NCBI GenBank assembly: GCA_036274895.1
Contig: DASUEU010000028.1
Span: 1-64,000, forward strand
Direction: 5' to 3'
DNA from: CALMKX01 sp036274895
GTDB lineage: Bacteria > Acidobacteriota > Thermoanaerobaculia > Multivoradales > SZUA-115
DNA: 64,000 nt
Shown: piece after piece, positions 35,378 through 44,408 of the stretch
Numbering within the stretch: position 1 is the first letter of the stretch
Layout: each line of letters begins with the position of its first letter
Notes under the pieces: model-generated
What the model was told of the DNA's origin: nothing
Databases searched by the model: none
Seen by the model: the letters and a program-made list of their open reading frames with translations, nothing else
Translations under genes and position numbers: made by a program

Positions 35378-37645
35378 GTGAGGCAACGTCTCCACGGTTC
35401 CCGTTCTCCCGATCGCCTTGTCTGGGTTCTCTTCCTCGGGCTCCTGACGCTGCCGCTCCTGGCGGGCGCGCAGCAGGAGGGGGCCCCCTTGACCCCGGCG
35501 CCCGGCACCGTGATCCGGCAGGCTCCGGCCGAGATCTGCGCCCTGCTCGACAATCCCAAGGCCCGGGGCGCCATGGACGGCTTGCTGTTCAACCTGCTGT
35601 GGTCCTGCGGTCGCCAGAGCGAGCTGGGCCGCCAGCCCGGCGGCAAGCAGGCGCCGGGCCCGGCTTTGGCCGGCGAGGCCGGCCTGCCGGAAGCCGTCTT
35701 CTCGGTGCCGGACGTGCAGGTCAACGGCCCGAACGGCCCCGGCTTCTCGCGCACCCAGAGCGAGACCTCGGTGGCCCAGAACCCTCTCAACGGCACTCTC
35801 TGCGTGGGCTTCAACGACTCCTGGGAGTACTACCACGGCGCCGGCGGCATCACCGGCTTCGCTCGCTCGACCGACCGCGGCCAGACCTGGCAGGACGGCG
35901 GCACGGTCAACCCCTCGGCCTTCGGTGATCCCAGCATGGTCTGGCGCCGGGCGGACGGCTACTTCTACCTCGCCACCCTCGACGCCGGCGGCGGCCTCGC
36001 CCTCCACGTCTCGACCGACGACTGCCAGTCCTTCAACCAAGTCAGCATCCCCACCACGGGCGGTGACGACAAGGAGATTCTGGTCGTCGACAACAGCCTG
36101 TCGAGCCCCCACTACGGCAACTTCTACCTGATCTGGACCGATTTCGGGGTCGCCAACTGGCCGATCCGGGTCATCCGCTCGACCGACGGCGGCGCCACCT
36201 GGTCCGCCCCGATCACCCTCGACACCGCCACCGGCGGCTCCTTCCCGGTGGTCCAGGGGGGCTGGCTCACCGTCGCCCCCAACGGCGAGGTGTACGCGGC
36301 CTGGCTCTACTACACCGACTTCTACGCCGGGCCGATCTCGATCCGGGGCGCCCGCTCGACCGACGGCGGCGTCACCTGGGCCGCCATCACCGCCCCCCTG
36401 GTCAATGCCGTCAGCCCCCTCGACACCGTGGCCACCGGCAACTGTGGCCGGCCCTCGCTCAACGGCGATGTCCGCTACCTCGCCTCACCGCAGATTGCCG
36501 CCGACAAGTACGGCTACGTCCACGTGGTCTACAGCTACGACCCGGACGGTGCCGGCGCCGGCGATGACGTCAACGTCTACTACCGCCGCTCGACCAACGG
36601 CGGTACCAGCTGGGGTACCGAGATCAAGATCAACGACGACGCGACCACCGCAGATCAGTACCAGCCCACTCTCTCGGTCGCCGACGGGCAAGTACAGGTC
36701 TCCTGGTACGACCGCCGGGACGACCCCGCCAACAACTACCTCTTCGCCTCCTACAAGCGCATCTCCCAGGACAACGGCGTGAGCTGGTTGCCCAGTGAGC
36801 GGATCGGCGACGCGCAATCACCGGTGGTGCTCGATCCCGGCCTCGCCTTCTGCTACCACGGCGACTACGACCAGAGCACCTGGACGGTGAACAACGCCGA
36901 GTTTCCCGTGTGGTCCGACGACCGCGGCGGTGATCCGGACGTCTTCGTGGACCCGGCCACCCGTTTCTATCGTTGCGAGGTCGACATCGCCGGCGGCACC
37001 CACACCTGCAACGGGCCGATCACCCTGACCACCAACAGCGGCATCTACCGCGTGGCCCGGGTGGATCTCGCCGACGGCTACCAGCGGCTCGACGCTTTCG
37101 TTGACTTCTGTAGCCCGACCGGCTGGTCGGTCCACTTCGCCGACTCCCCCACCTGCGACGGCGCCGGAGGCGACGCCGGGACGACCACCCACAACGCCGA
37201 GAGCCACCTGCTCGACCGTGACCTCTTCTTCTACGGCCACGACGTGCCGGCCCTGGCCACCGTGGATCCCACCTCGGTGCGCCGCAACATGCCCACCGGC
37301 CGATGCCACACCTGGCAGTGGACGATCTCGGAGGACGTCACCAACGTGGCAACCAGCGTCGGCCCCCTGATTCCCCTGCCGGGCTCCAGCGTCTCGCTCA
37401 CGACGCGGGGCGGCTTCGAGTCGGCGCCCTACACCGAGCCGGACAGCGAGGATCCGGGAGGGCTCGACGCCAACCTCTGGTACGTGGGCCTGAACCGCAC
37501 CGTGGGCTCCGCCGCTCGCGCCGGCACCGGGGTCAACCGCGCCTGCTTCGTGCTCTCCCGCCAGAAGAAGGTCGACAACGCCTACATCGCTCGGCTCTGC
37601 GGCATCGAGTCCGACCTGATTCCCATCGACACGGAGGTGCCCTGA
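35378..37645 (+). CDS. Secreted BNR/sialidase-repeat protein
   Basis: This exported protein is 755 residues. GTG 35378 is chosen because AAAGGAGG lies just upstream, and it gives a normal signal peptide (VWVLFLGLLTLPLLAGAQQ). Several BNR/Asp-box motifs of form SxDxGxTW are visible: RSTDRGQTWQDGG, RSTDGGATWSAP, RSTDGGVTWAA and RSTNGGTSWG, which form a six-bladed beta-propeller. The sialidase active-site arginine set was not established, so carbohydrate cleavage is not claimed. The last 220 residues (from YRCEVDIAGG) form a separate domain related to the whole of the next protein. It shares a TGATG stop-start with that gene. Confidence 0.85.
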   Translation: MRQRLHGSRSPDRLVWVLFLGLLTLPLLAGAQQEGAPLTPAPGTVIRQAPAEICALLDNPKARGAMDGLLFNLLWSCGRQSELGRQPGGKQAPGPALAGEAGLPEAVFSVPDVQVNGPNGPGFSRTQSETSVAQNPLNGTLCVGFNDSWEYYHGAGGITGFARSTDRGQTWQDGGTVNPSAFGDPSMVWRRADGYFYLATLDAGGGLALHVSTDDCQSFNQVSIPTTGGDDKEILVVDNSLSSPHYGNFYLIWTDFGVANWPIRVIRSTDGGATWSAPITLDTATGGSFPVVQGGWLTVAPNGEVYAAWLYYTDFYAGPISIRGARSTDGGVTWAAITAPLVNAVSPLDTVATGNCGRPSLNGDVRYLASPQIAADKYGYVHVVYSYDPDGAGAGDDVNVYYRRSTNGGTSWGTEIKINDDATTADQYQPTLSVADGQVQVSWYDRRDDPANNYLFASYKRISQDNGVSWLPSERIGDAQSPVVLDPGLAFCYHGDYDQSTWTVNNAEFPVWSDDRGGDPDVFVDPATRFYRCEVDIAGGTHTCNGPITLTTNSGIYRVARVDLADGYQRLDAFVDFCSPTGWSVHFADSPTCDGAGGDAGTTTHNAESHLLDRDLFFYGHDVPALATVDPTSVRRNMPTGRCHTWQWTISEDVTNVATSVGPLIPLPGSSVSLTTRGGFESAPYTEPDSEDPGGLDANLWYVGLNRTVGSAARAGTGVNRACFVLSRQKKVDNAYIARLCGIESDLIPIDTEVP

Positions 37646-38400
37646 TGAACACCCGGTTCCTTCGCGTGGTCACCGCGACGCTGGCGCTCTGGGCTGCCGT
37701 CGCCGCTAGGGGGTTGGCCCAAGAAGAGGCGGCCCCGCCACAAGCGCCGGAGGTGACCTACTACCAGTGCACGATCGACATCACCAACAACACCACGGAC
37801 TGCACCAGCGGCGTGGTGACCATCACCACCCAGTCGGGCAACCAGCGGGTCGCCCGGATCAACCTGGCGGCCAACGGTTACCTGCGCGTGGACGCCTTCG
37901 TCGACGCCTGCAGCGTCTCCGGCTGGTGGTTCCACCTCGCCGACTCGCCTACCGCGGACGGTGGCGGCGGGGACGCCGGCACCACCCAGCACGATGCCGA
38001 GACCTACGCCCAGGGCTACGACTTCGCTTTCTACAGCACGCTCACGCCGAGCACGGTCAACCTCGACACCATCGAGACGGCCAAGGGCATCGCCTCGCTC
38101 TTCGGCTGCGGCCGCTACCAGTGGTCGATCTACGAGAGCCAGGTGCTCGCGGACAACGACGCCGACCCCGCCGACGCGCCCTTCGTCGAGGTCAAGTCCC
38201 AGTACGGCTTCGAGTCCGCGCCCTACGCCGAGCCGGACACCGAGGACCCCTTCGGCGCGGACGCGAGCTTCTGGTACGTGGGCTTGAACCGCACCGTCGG
38301 CAACGCCACGCGCACGGGAGGCGGCGTCGGCAAGGTCTGCTTCGTGGTCAGCGACACGACGGCGCCCAGCCCCGCCGTGCTGGCCGCTCTCTGCCCGTAA
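37645..38400 (+). CDS. Secreted protein of unknown function, paralog of preceding C-terminus
   Basis: This 251-residue protein has signal peptide MNTRFLRVVTATLALWAAVAA. The mature part resembles the C-terminal domain of the upstream BNR protein: YYQCTIDITNNTTDCTSG against YRCEVDIAGGTHTCNG, then RVDAFVDACSVSGWWFHLADSP, GGDAGTT, YGFESAPYAEP and FWYVGLNRTVGNA. I do not recognise the domain. Paired Cys residues suggest disulfides. Its start overlaps the upstream stop, so the two are made together and may work as a pair outside the cytoplasm. Confidence 0.75.
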   Translation: MNTRFLRVVTATLALWAAVAARGLAQEEAAPPQAPEVTYYQCTIDITNNTTDCTSGVVTITTQSGNQRVARINLAANGYLRVDAFVDACSVSGWWFHLADSPTADGGGGDAGTTQHDAETYAQGYDFAFYSTLTPSTVNLDTIETAKGIASLFGCGRYQWSIYESQVLADNDADPADAPFVEVKSQYGFESAPYAEPDTEDPFGADASFWYVGLNRTVGNATRTGGGVGKVCFVVSDTTAPSPAVLAALCP

Positions 38401-38439
38401 GCCTTGATTCCCTGGGGCGGCGTCGAGGACGCCGCCCCC

Positions 38440-39522
38440 TCAACCCCGCACCGCCAGCTCCGCCAGCCAGCCTTTGATGCCGGCGTCCAGCCGCTCGCGC
38501 TCGGCTTGGCGCTCGAAGGCGAGGGCGACCAGGCGATCGACGAGCTGGGGCAGGGGCAGGCCGGTCAAGCCCCACAGGCGGGGGTACATCGAGATCGCGG
38601 TGAAGCCGGGCAGGGTGTTGAGCTCGTTGACGAAGAGAGCGCCGTCCTCGGCCAGGAAGAAGTCGACCCGGGCGAGGCCCCAGCCGCCGAGGGCGGCGAA
38701 GGCGGCCGTGGCCGTGGAACGGATCCGAGAGGAGGCCGCTTCCGGCAGGTCGGCGGGGGCCAACAGCTGGGCGCCGTCGGTCAGGTACTTGTCCGAGTAG
38801 TCGTAGAACTCGCGACCTGGGACGATCTCCCCCACCACCGAGGCCGCCAGGGGTCGGCCGCCGAGCACCGCCACCTCCAGCTCCCGGCCCGCAACGCCCT
38901 TTTCGACCAGCACGGCGTCATCGAAGCGCAGGGCGAAGCGGATCGCCTCTGCCAGAGCCCCACGCTCCTCTACCTTCACCACGCCCACGCTGGAGCCGCC
39001 CACGCTGGGCTTGACGAAGAGGGGCAGGGGCAGGGCCTCGGTCTCCGCCAGGCAGGCCGCGGGCTCGGCCTCGAAGCGTTCGCGACGGAAGCCGCGGTAC
39101 TCCACGACCGGGATGCCGGCCGCCGCCAGCACGCTCTTCGCCACCAGCTTGTCCATGGCCACGGCGCTCGCCGTGACGCCCGGGCCGACGTAGGGCAGGC
39201 CGAGCATCTCGAACAGGCCCTGGAGGGTACCGTCCTCGCCGAAGGTGCCGTGGACGATGGGGAAGGCGCAGTCGACAGCCGCTTCCAGCAACACCGGCAG
39301 GGTCTCGCCGATCGAGCGGCCCACGGGCTCGAAGGCGTCGACCTCCCCGGCCAGAGCCCGGGCCGCCGTGTCGAGGGGCACCCAGCCGCCGTCCGGCGCG
39401 ATGCCCAGCCCCACCACCTCGTGGCCGGCCTCGGCCAGGCCCTTGGCCACGGTGCGCGCCGAGGTCACCGACACCCGGTGCTCGACACTGCGCCCGCCGA
39501 AGACCACCCCCACCTTGGCCAT
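38440..39522 (-). CDS. ddl: D-alanine--D-alanine ligase
   Basis: This 360-residue ATP-grasp ligase supplies D-Ala-D-Ala for peptidoglycan. The N-terminal VGVVFGGRSVEHRVSVTSA and PIVHGTFGEDGTLQGLFEMLG are standard. LFVKPSVGGSSVGVVKV is the ATP-grasp loop, and EFYDYSDKYLTDGAQLLAPADL is the omega loop. The loop Tyr is typical of D-Ala- rather than D-lactate-forming enzymes. ARVDFFLAEDGALFVNELNTLPGFT binds Mg. It is the last gene of a six-gene minus-strand run, 30 bp after serA. Confidence 0.95.
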   Translation of the reverse strand: MAKVGVVFGGRSVEHRVSVTSARTVAKGLAEAGHEVVGLGIAPDGGWVPLDTAARALAGEVDAFEPVGRSIGETLPVLLEAAVDCAFPIVHGTFGEDGTLQGLFEMLGLPYVGPGVTASAVAMDKLVAKSVLAAAGIPVVEYRGFRRERFEAEPAACLAETEALPLPLFVKPSVGGSSVGVVKVEERGALAEAIRFALRFDDAVLVEKGVAGRELEVAVLGGRPLAASVVGEIVPGREFYDYSDKYLTDGAQLLAPADLPEAASSRIRSTATAAFAALGGWGLARVDFFLAEDGALFVNELNTLPGFTAISMYPRLWGLTGLPLPQLVDRLVALAFERQAERERLDAGIKGWLAELAVRG

Positions 39523-39552
39523 GTCCTCTCCTCCTACCGTCGGCAGCCCGGC

Positions 39553-41124
39553 TCAGCCCATGTCCACGAAACGCACCATCTGCACCTCCGGCAGCTCGGC
39601 GAGCTGCCGCAGCACCCCCTCGGGCGGCGCGGAGTCGAGGTGCAGGACCGCCATCGCCCGGGCACTGTCATGGCGGGCGAGGTGGATTCCCGCGATGTTG
39701 ACCCCGGCCTGGCCGAGGAAGGTACCGAGCTTGCCCACCACTCCGGGTACGTCCTGGTTGCGCAGCCAGAGGATCCGGCCCTCGGGCCGGAACTCGAGCT
39801 GGAAGCCGTCGATCGACACCACGCGGGGATCGCGATCGCCCACCAGGGCCCCGGCCAGCTCGATCGCCGTGTTGGCCCCGGCGAGCGCCACCCGCACCAG
39901 CTGCGGATAGTCCGCCGCGACGCTGTGCGCCGAGACGACCACCGCGATGCCGCGGTCCTTGGCCAGCCGCTCGGCGTTCACATAATTGACGCCCTCGGGC
40001 AGAAAAGGGGACAAGGCCCCTTTGAGGGCGGCCACCGCGAGCGCCGGGCGCAAGCCTTCGTCGATCCCCCAGAGGTCGACCTTGAGCTCGGTCAGGCTGC
40101 CGCCGGCGAGCGCGCTCGCCAGGCGCCCCAGCCGCTCGGCGAGCAGCAGGTAGGGCTCGCCGGCCGCGCCCGCGGGCCGGAAGGGCAGGTTCACCGCCGA
40201 CACCGCCAGCGAGCCGGCGAGCGCCGCGATGAGCATGCGGGCGGTCTCCTGGGCGATGCGCTCCTGGGCTTCGTGGGTCTGGGCGCCGATGTGGGGGGTG
40301 GCCACCACCTTCGGGTGTTGGGCCAGGGCGAAGCTGGTGGGCGGCTCCTCGACAAACACGTCCACCCCGGCGCCGGCCAGGTGGCCGGCATCGAGCAGCT
40401 CGACCAGCGCGGCCTCGTCGACGATGCCGCCGCGGGCGCAGTTGATCAGGTAGGAGCCCGCCTTCATCTGGCGCAGGTTGTCGGCCGAAAGCAGGTTGCG
40501 GGTCTCGGGGGTGAAGGGGGTGTGGAGCGTGACGATGTCGGCCCGGGCGAGCAGCTCGGAAAGCTCGACCGGCTCGACGCCCAGCCGGCGGGCCACGGCC
40601 GAGTCGAGGTAGGGGTCGTGGGCGAGCACCTCAGCCTCGAAAGAACGGGCGCGGGCGGCAACTCCCTGGCCGATGCGGCCGAAACCGATCACCCCGACCG
40701 TCTTGCCAAACAGCTCGGAGCCGACGTAGCTCTTGCGGTCCCACTCGCCCCTCTTCATCGAGGCGTCCGCCGCCGGCACCTGGCGCAGCAGGGAGAGCAG
40801 CAGGGCGAAGGTGTGCTCGGTCGCGGAGATCAGGTTGGCGGTCGGGGCGTTGACCACCAGGATGCCCAGCTCGGTGGCGACCGGCACGTCGACGTTGTCG
40901 ACGCCGATGCCCGCCCGGCCCACCACCTTCAAGCGGCGGCCGGCGCGCAGCAGGTCGGCGGTGACCTTGGTCGAGCTGCGCACGATCAGGGCTTCGTAGC
41001 CGGCGACGATCTCCGCCAAGCGGGGGCGCTCGTCGGCGGTGAGCACGTGGACCTCGGCGCCGGAAGCGGCCAACAGCGCCAGGCCGGATTCTTCGAGGGA
41101 GTCACAGACCAGGATCCGGTTCAT
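39553..41124 (-). CDS. serA: D-3-phosphoglycerate dehydrogenase
   Basis: This 523-residue long-form SerA catalyses the first step of serine synthesis. It has the substrate domain (VRSSTKVTADLLRAGRRLKV), the NAD-binding domain (VGVIGFGRIGQGVAARARSF, HTPFTPETRNLLSADNL, NCARGGIVDEAALVELLD) and a catalytic His in HIGAQTHEAQ. An intervening ASB domain and a C-terminal ACT domain (LWLRNQDVPGVVGKLGTFLG) suggest serine feedback. It lies 25 bp downstream of a class V aminotransferase, which makes the first two steps of serine synthesis adjacent. Confidence 0.96.
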   Translation of the reverse strand: MNRILVCDSLEESGLALLAASGAEVHVLTADERPRLAEIVAGYEALIVRSSTKVTADLLRAGRRLKVVGRAGIGVDNVDVPVATELGILVVNAPTANLISATEHTFALLLSLLRQVPAADASMKRGEWDRKSYVGSELFGKTVGVIGFGRIGQGVAARARSFEAEVLAHDPYLDSAVARRLGVEPVELSELLARADIVTLHTPFTPETRNLLSADNLRQMKAGSYLINCARGGIVDEAALVELLDAGHLAGAGVDVFVEEPPTSFALAQHPKVVATPHIGAQTHEAQERIAQETARMLIAALAGSLAVSAVNLPFRPAGAAGEPYLLLAERLGRLASALAGGSLTELKVDLWGIDEGLRPALAVAALKGALSPFLPEGVNYVNAERLAKDRGIAVVVSAHSVAADYPQLVRVALAGANTAIELAGALVGDRDPRVVSIDGFQLEFRPEGRILWLRNQDVPGVVGKLGTFLGQAGVNIAGIHLARHDSARAMAVLHLDSAPPEGVLRQLAELPEVQMVRFVDMG

Positions 41125-41149
41125 GGGGTGAGAGCCTCAGGGTAGGTGT

Positions 41150-42253
41150 TCAAGAGTCGAGGGCGGAGTCGAGGGCGGAGAAAAGGACGGCGAGGTCGGC
41201 GGGCTGGACCTCCCCCATGTGGCCGATGCGGAAGGTCGTTTCCTTCCACTCGCCATAGCCGCCGCCCAAGGTGAAGCCGTCCCCGGCCAAGCGGCGCACC
41301 AGCTCGGGAGCCGGGCGACCCGGGGGGGCGAGCAGGCAGGAGACCGTGGGCGAGGGAGGTCCGGAGCGCGAGGCGTAGGCGAGGCCCCGGCCCGCGGCCC
41401 AGAGCTCCGTGGCGCGGCGCAGGGCCCGGTGGCGCTCGAAGCGAGCCGGCAGCCCTTCGGACAGCAGCACCTCGAGCTGGCGTTCGAGGGCGAAGAAGAG
41501 GTTGACCGCCGGGGTGGTGATGGTGCTGCCCCCCTCGCGGTGGTTGGCGCGGTAGCGCAGCAGGTCGGTGTAGAAGCCGCGGTGCGGCACAGCCTGCGCC
41601 CGCTCGGCCGCTCGGTCGGAGAGGGTGAAGGCGACCAGGCCGGGCGGGGCCGCGATGGCCTTCTGCACCCCGGCGATCACCACGTCGAGGCCCAGCTCAT
41701 CGGTGGCGACCGGCACGCCACCCAGCGAGGAGACAGTGTCCACCAAGAGCAGGGCGTCGCTCTCCTCCTGCACGGCGCGGGCGAGCTCGGGGAGGGGGTT
41801 GAGCACGCCGGTCGAGGTCTCGTTGTGGATCAGGGTGACGGCGTCATAGCGCTTGCGGCGCAGGGCCGCGCGCACCAGATCGGGGTCCACGGCCTCGCCC
41901 CAGGGCACGGCGACGCGGTCGGCATCCTTGCCGACCATCTTCGAGACGGCGTGCCAGCGCTCGGAGAAGGAACCGTTGGTCAAGTTGAGCACCGACGAGG
42001 CGACGGTCGAGAGGACCGCGCTCTCCATCACCAGGGTCGAGCTGCCGGTGGCGAGATAGACGTCCCCCGCCGTGGCGAAGAGCGTCGCCAGGCCCTCGGT
42101 GACGGCCGCGTAAACCCGCTTGAACTCCGCCGAGCGATGCCCCAAGACCGGAGCGGTGAGCGCCTGCCTCACCTCGTCGAGGACGTAACTGGGACCGGGC
42201 AGGAAGAAGCGGATCGATTCCCTCTCGAGGGCCGGGAGGGGGGTGGAGCTCAT
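41150..42253 (-). CDS. Class V aminotransferase, likely phosphoserine aminotransferase
   Basis: This 367-residue PLP enzyme is of the AgxT/SerC-like group. It begins FFLPGPSYVLDEVRQAL, with HRSAEFKRVYAAVTEGLATLF, TGSSTLVMESAV, IHNETSTGVLNPL and LLVDTVSSLGG. The PLP lysine is in VIAGVQKAIAAPPGL. By sequence alone it could be alanine- or serine-glyoxylate aminotransferase. Position directly upstream of serA favours 3-phosphohydroxypyruvate as substrate, as in organisms that use this branch for serine synthesis. It overlaps the preceding gene as ATGA. Confidence 0.83.
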   Translation of the reverse strand: MSSTPLPALERESIRFFLPGPSYVLDEVRQALTAPVLGHRSAEFKRVYAAVTEGLATLFATAGDVYLATGSSTLVMESAVLSTVASSVLNLTNGSFSERWHAVSKMVGKDADRVAVPWGEAVDPDLVRAALRRKRYDAVTLIHNETSTGVLNPLPELARAVQEESDALLLVDTVSSLGGVPVATDELGLDVVIAGVQKAIAAPPGLVAFTLSDRAAERAQAVPHRGFYTDLLRYRANHREGGSTITTPAVNLFFALERQLEVLLSEGLPARFERHRALRRATELWAAGRGLAYASRSGPPSPTVSCLLAPPGRPAPELVRRLAGDGFTLGGGYGEWKETTFRIGHMGEVQPADLAVLFSALDSALDS

Positions 42254-42711
42254 TGCCGCATTGTGGCATCGGGTCTGGAGGGGGTCAACGCCTTCTTCCG
42301 CAGGCGAGCCGCCAGCTCCGGAGCCGCAAGCCGCCCCTCCCCCAGCCGGTAGCCCTCGCCGTCCGGCACCAACTGCGGCGCTGCCGCGAGGCGCCCTTCG
42401 GGGTCGCGCAGGGCGGGGGCCGGGCCGGCCTGGACCAGCACTAGGGCGCAGCCGTGGAAGTGCTCGCGCAGCAGATCTTCCAGCACGGGCAGGCCGCGCA
42501 GGCGCTTGACGGCCACGACCTCGCCGCCCGGGGCCACGCCGACGGAGCGCAAAACCCCTGCCTCGGCCGCAGCGGCGAGGTCCGGAGGGGCCGGTGCGCC
42601 CTCGCCGAGGCGCAGCCAGCCCACCCGCAGGCCCTCGGCCCTCGCCGCCTCGACCAGGGGCGTGAAGGCTTCCGGACCGGCCTCCACGCGGACCAGGTGC
42701 GGCCCCTTCAT
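42250..42711 (-). CDS. Hypothetical protein in serine/cell-wall operon
   Basis: This 153-residue soluble protein begins MKGPHLVRVEAGPEAFTPLV. I do not recognise a family. It overlaps both neighbours by 4 bp (ATGA at each end), which argues strongly that it is a real, translated gene. A beta-alpha pattern is suggested by LRVGWLRLGEG and VVAVKRLRGLPVLEDLLREH. There is no signal peptide, and no function is assigned. Confidence 0.65.
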   Translation of the reverse strand: MKGPHLVRVEAGPEAFTPLVEAARAEGLRVGWLRLGEGAPAPPDLAAAAEAGVLRSVGVAPGGEVVAVKRLRGLPVLEDLLREHFHGCALVLVQAGPAPALRDPEGRLAAAPQLVPDGEGYRLGEGRLAAPELAARLRKKALTPSRPDATMRQ

Positions 42712-43892
42712 CGCTCCGCCTCGGGGTAGAGCAGGATCTCGCGCCGCTCCTCGCGGAAGGCCGCTTCGTCCGCCCGCCAGCCCTCCGCCCGCTCCGCGAA
42801 GCCCTCCCCCGCCTCGATCGCCGCTCGGTAGGCCGGATCCCCGGTCAGCAGGTCGATGGCCGGCCGGTCGGCCACGAACTCGTAGGCCTCGGCCCGCCAG
42901 CCAAAGGCTTCCGGCGCCACCGCGCGAAAGGCCGCCAGCAGCTCGAGGCCGGCGCGGTAGGGGGCGAAGGCCGCCGGATCGGTGACCACCACCTCCACTC
43001 CCTCGCACAGGGCCCCGGCCCACTTCTGGAACTGGGGACGGAACAAGGTGGGCAGGAAGGCCACGCCCGGCAGCTCTCGGCGTGCCAGCTCCCGGCACAG
43101 GGCGGGAGCGTCCACCCCCGGCGCTCCCACCAGGTGGAAGGGGCGGGTGGTGCCACGGCCTTCCGAGAGCGTGGTGGCCTCGACCAGGCAGCCTCCGGGG
43201 TAGATCTCGGCTGTCTCCGGGGTGGGCATGTTGGGCGAGGGGGCGACCCAGGGCCGGCCCAGCTGCCGCCAGCGCCGGCCTCGGCTCCAGCCTTCCATCG
43301 TGACCACCCGCCAGCCCTCAGGCCAGCCGCGGCGGCGGGCCTCCAGGGCCACGATCTCACCCAGGGTGAGGCCGTGGCGCACCGGCATCCGGAACGCCCC
43401 GACGAAGGACTCGAGCCCGGGCCGGGGCAGGTTGCCCTCGATCACCTCACCCCCCAGGGGGTTGGGACGATCGAGCACCCATACCTCGCAGCCGGCCGCC
43501 AGCGCCACCTCGGCGGCCCAGACGGCGGTGGCGGCGTAGGTGTAATAGCGGCTGCCCACGTCCTGGAGGTCGATCACCAGGAGGTCGAGGCCGGTCAAGG
43601 CCGCCGGGGATGGCTTCAGGGTGCTCGCGGAGTCGCCGTAGAGGCTCTGGGTGGCGAGTCCGGTCCACGGGTCCACACCCCCGGCCGCCGCGATCATGTC
43701 CTGCTCGACGCCGTAGAAGCCGTGCTCCGGGCCGAAGAGGCGGGCGGGCGCCGCCCCCGGCAGACCGGCGAGGGCGAGGTGGGCGGGCACCAGATTCCGG
43801 GTGAGGGAGGCGGCGTGGGCCAGCAGGCCACAGCGCCGGCCGGCCAAGGGGCCGGGGTCGGCGAGCAGCCGGTCGAGGCCGGTCGCGATCAC
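42708..43892 (-). CDS. NamZ-like exo-beta-N-acetylmuramidase (DUF1343/GH171)
   Basis: This 394-residue protein of the DUF1343 family has characterised members (NamZ) that remove N-acetylmuramic acid from the non-reducing end of peptidoglycan fragments. Landmarks are RCGLLAHAASLTRN, ARLFGPEHGFYGVEQDMI, LLVIDLQDVGSRYYTY, VLDRPNPLGGEVIEG and PTPETAEIYPGGCLVEATTLSEGRG. No signal peptide is visible, so it probably acts on recycled muropeptides or is exported without a typical leader. It overlaps moaC upstream and the unknown gene downstream by 4 bp each. Confidence 0.87.
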   Translation of the reverse strand: MIATGLDRLLADPGPLAGRRCGLLAHAASLTRNLVPAHLALAGLPGAAPARLFGPEHGFYGVEQDMIAAAGGVDPWTGLATQSLYGDSASTLKPSPAALTGLDLLVIDLQDVGSRYYTYAATAVWAAEVALAAGCEVWVLDRPNPLGGEVIEGNLPRPGLESFVGAFRMPVRHGLTLGEIVALEARRRGWPEGWRVVTMEGWSRGRRWRQLGRPWVAPSPNMPTPETAEIYPGGCLVEATTLSEGRGTTRPFHLVGAPGVDAPALCRELARRELPGVAFLPTLFRPQFQKWAGALCEGVEVVVTDPAAFAPYRAGLELLAAFRAVAPEAFGWRAEAYEFVADRPAIDLLTGDPAYRAAIEAGEGFAERAEGWRADEAAFREERREILLYPEAER

Positions 43893-44380
43893 GGCTCCTC
43901 CCGCCGGAACTCGCCCCGCACGCCCCCTGATTTGGCCTCGAGCCGCAGGTCGGTGATCACCGCCCCCTTCTCGACGGCCTTGACCATGTCGTAGAGGGCA
44001 AGGGCAGCGACGGCGCAGGCAGAGAGGGCCTCCATCTCGGCGCCGGTCTTGGCCGTCACCACCACGCGGGCGCGGATCCGCACGCCACCCTCATCGGGCT
44101 CGATGTCGACCTCCACCTGCTCCGGCGCCAGGGTGTGGGCCAGGGGGATCAGCTCGCCGGTACGCTTGGCCGCAGCGATGCCGGCCAGTCTCGCGACCGT
44201 GTTGGCGTCCCCCTTGGGCAGACGGGCCAGCGAGGCGACCGTCTCCGGCGCGAGCAGCACCCGGCAAGTCGCCTCGGCCACTCGGCGCGTCACCGGCTTG
44301 GCCGAGACGTCGACCATGCGGGCGGTGCCTTGCTCGTCGAGGTGAGAGAAGGGCGTGTTGGGTCCGTCGGCGGGGCTCAC
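43889..44380 (-). CDS. moaC: Cyclic pyranopterin monophosphate synthase
   Basis: This 163-residue MoaC acts in molybdenum cofactor synthesis after MoaA. It has the conserved core ARMVDVSAKPVTRRVAEA, KGDANTVARLAGIAAAKRTGELIPLAHTL and AKTGAEMEALSACAVAALALYDMVKAVEKG. The active-site Lys and His positions look intact. It is the first gene of a minus-strand run that continues with namZ-like, unknown, aminotransferase, serA and ddl. No other mo-genes are in the window. Confidence 0.95.
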   Translation of the reverse strand: MSPADGPNTPFSHLDEQGTARMVDVSAKPVTRRVAEATCRVLLAPETVASLARLPKGDANTVARLAGIAAAKRTGELIPLAHTLAPEQVEVDIEPDEGGVRIRARVVVTAKTGAEMEALSACAVAALALYDMVKAVEKGAVITDLRLEAKSGGVRGEFRREEP

Positions 44381-44408
44381 GGGAGCGGCATGCTAGCATC
44401 CCGCCACC

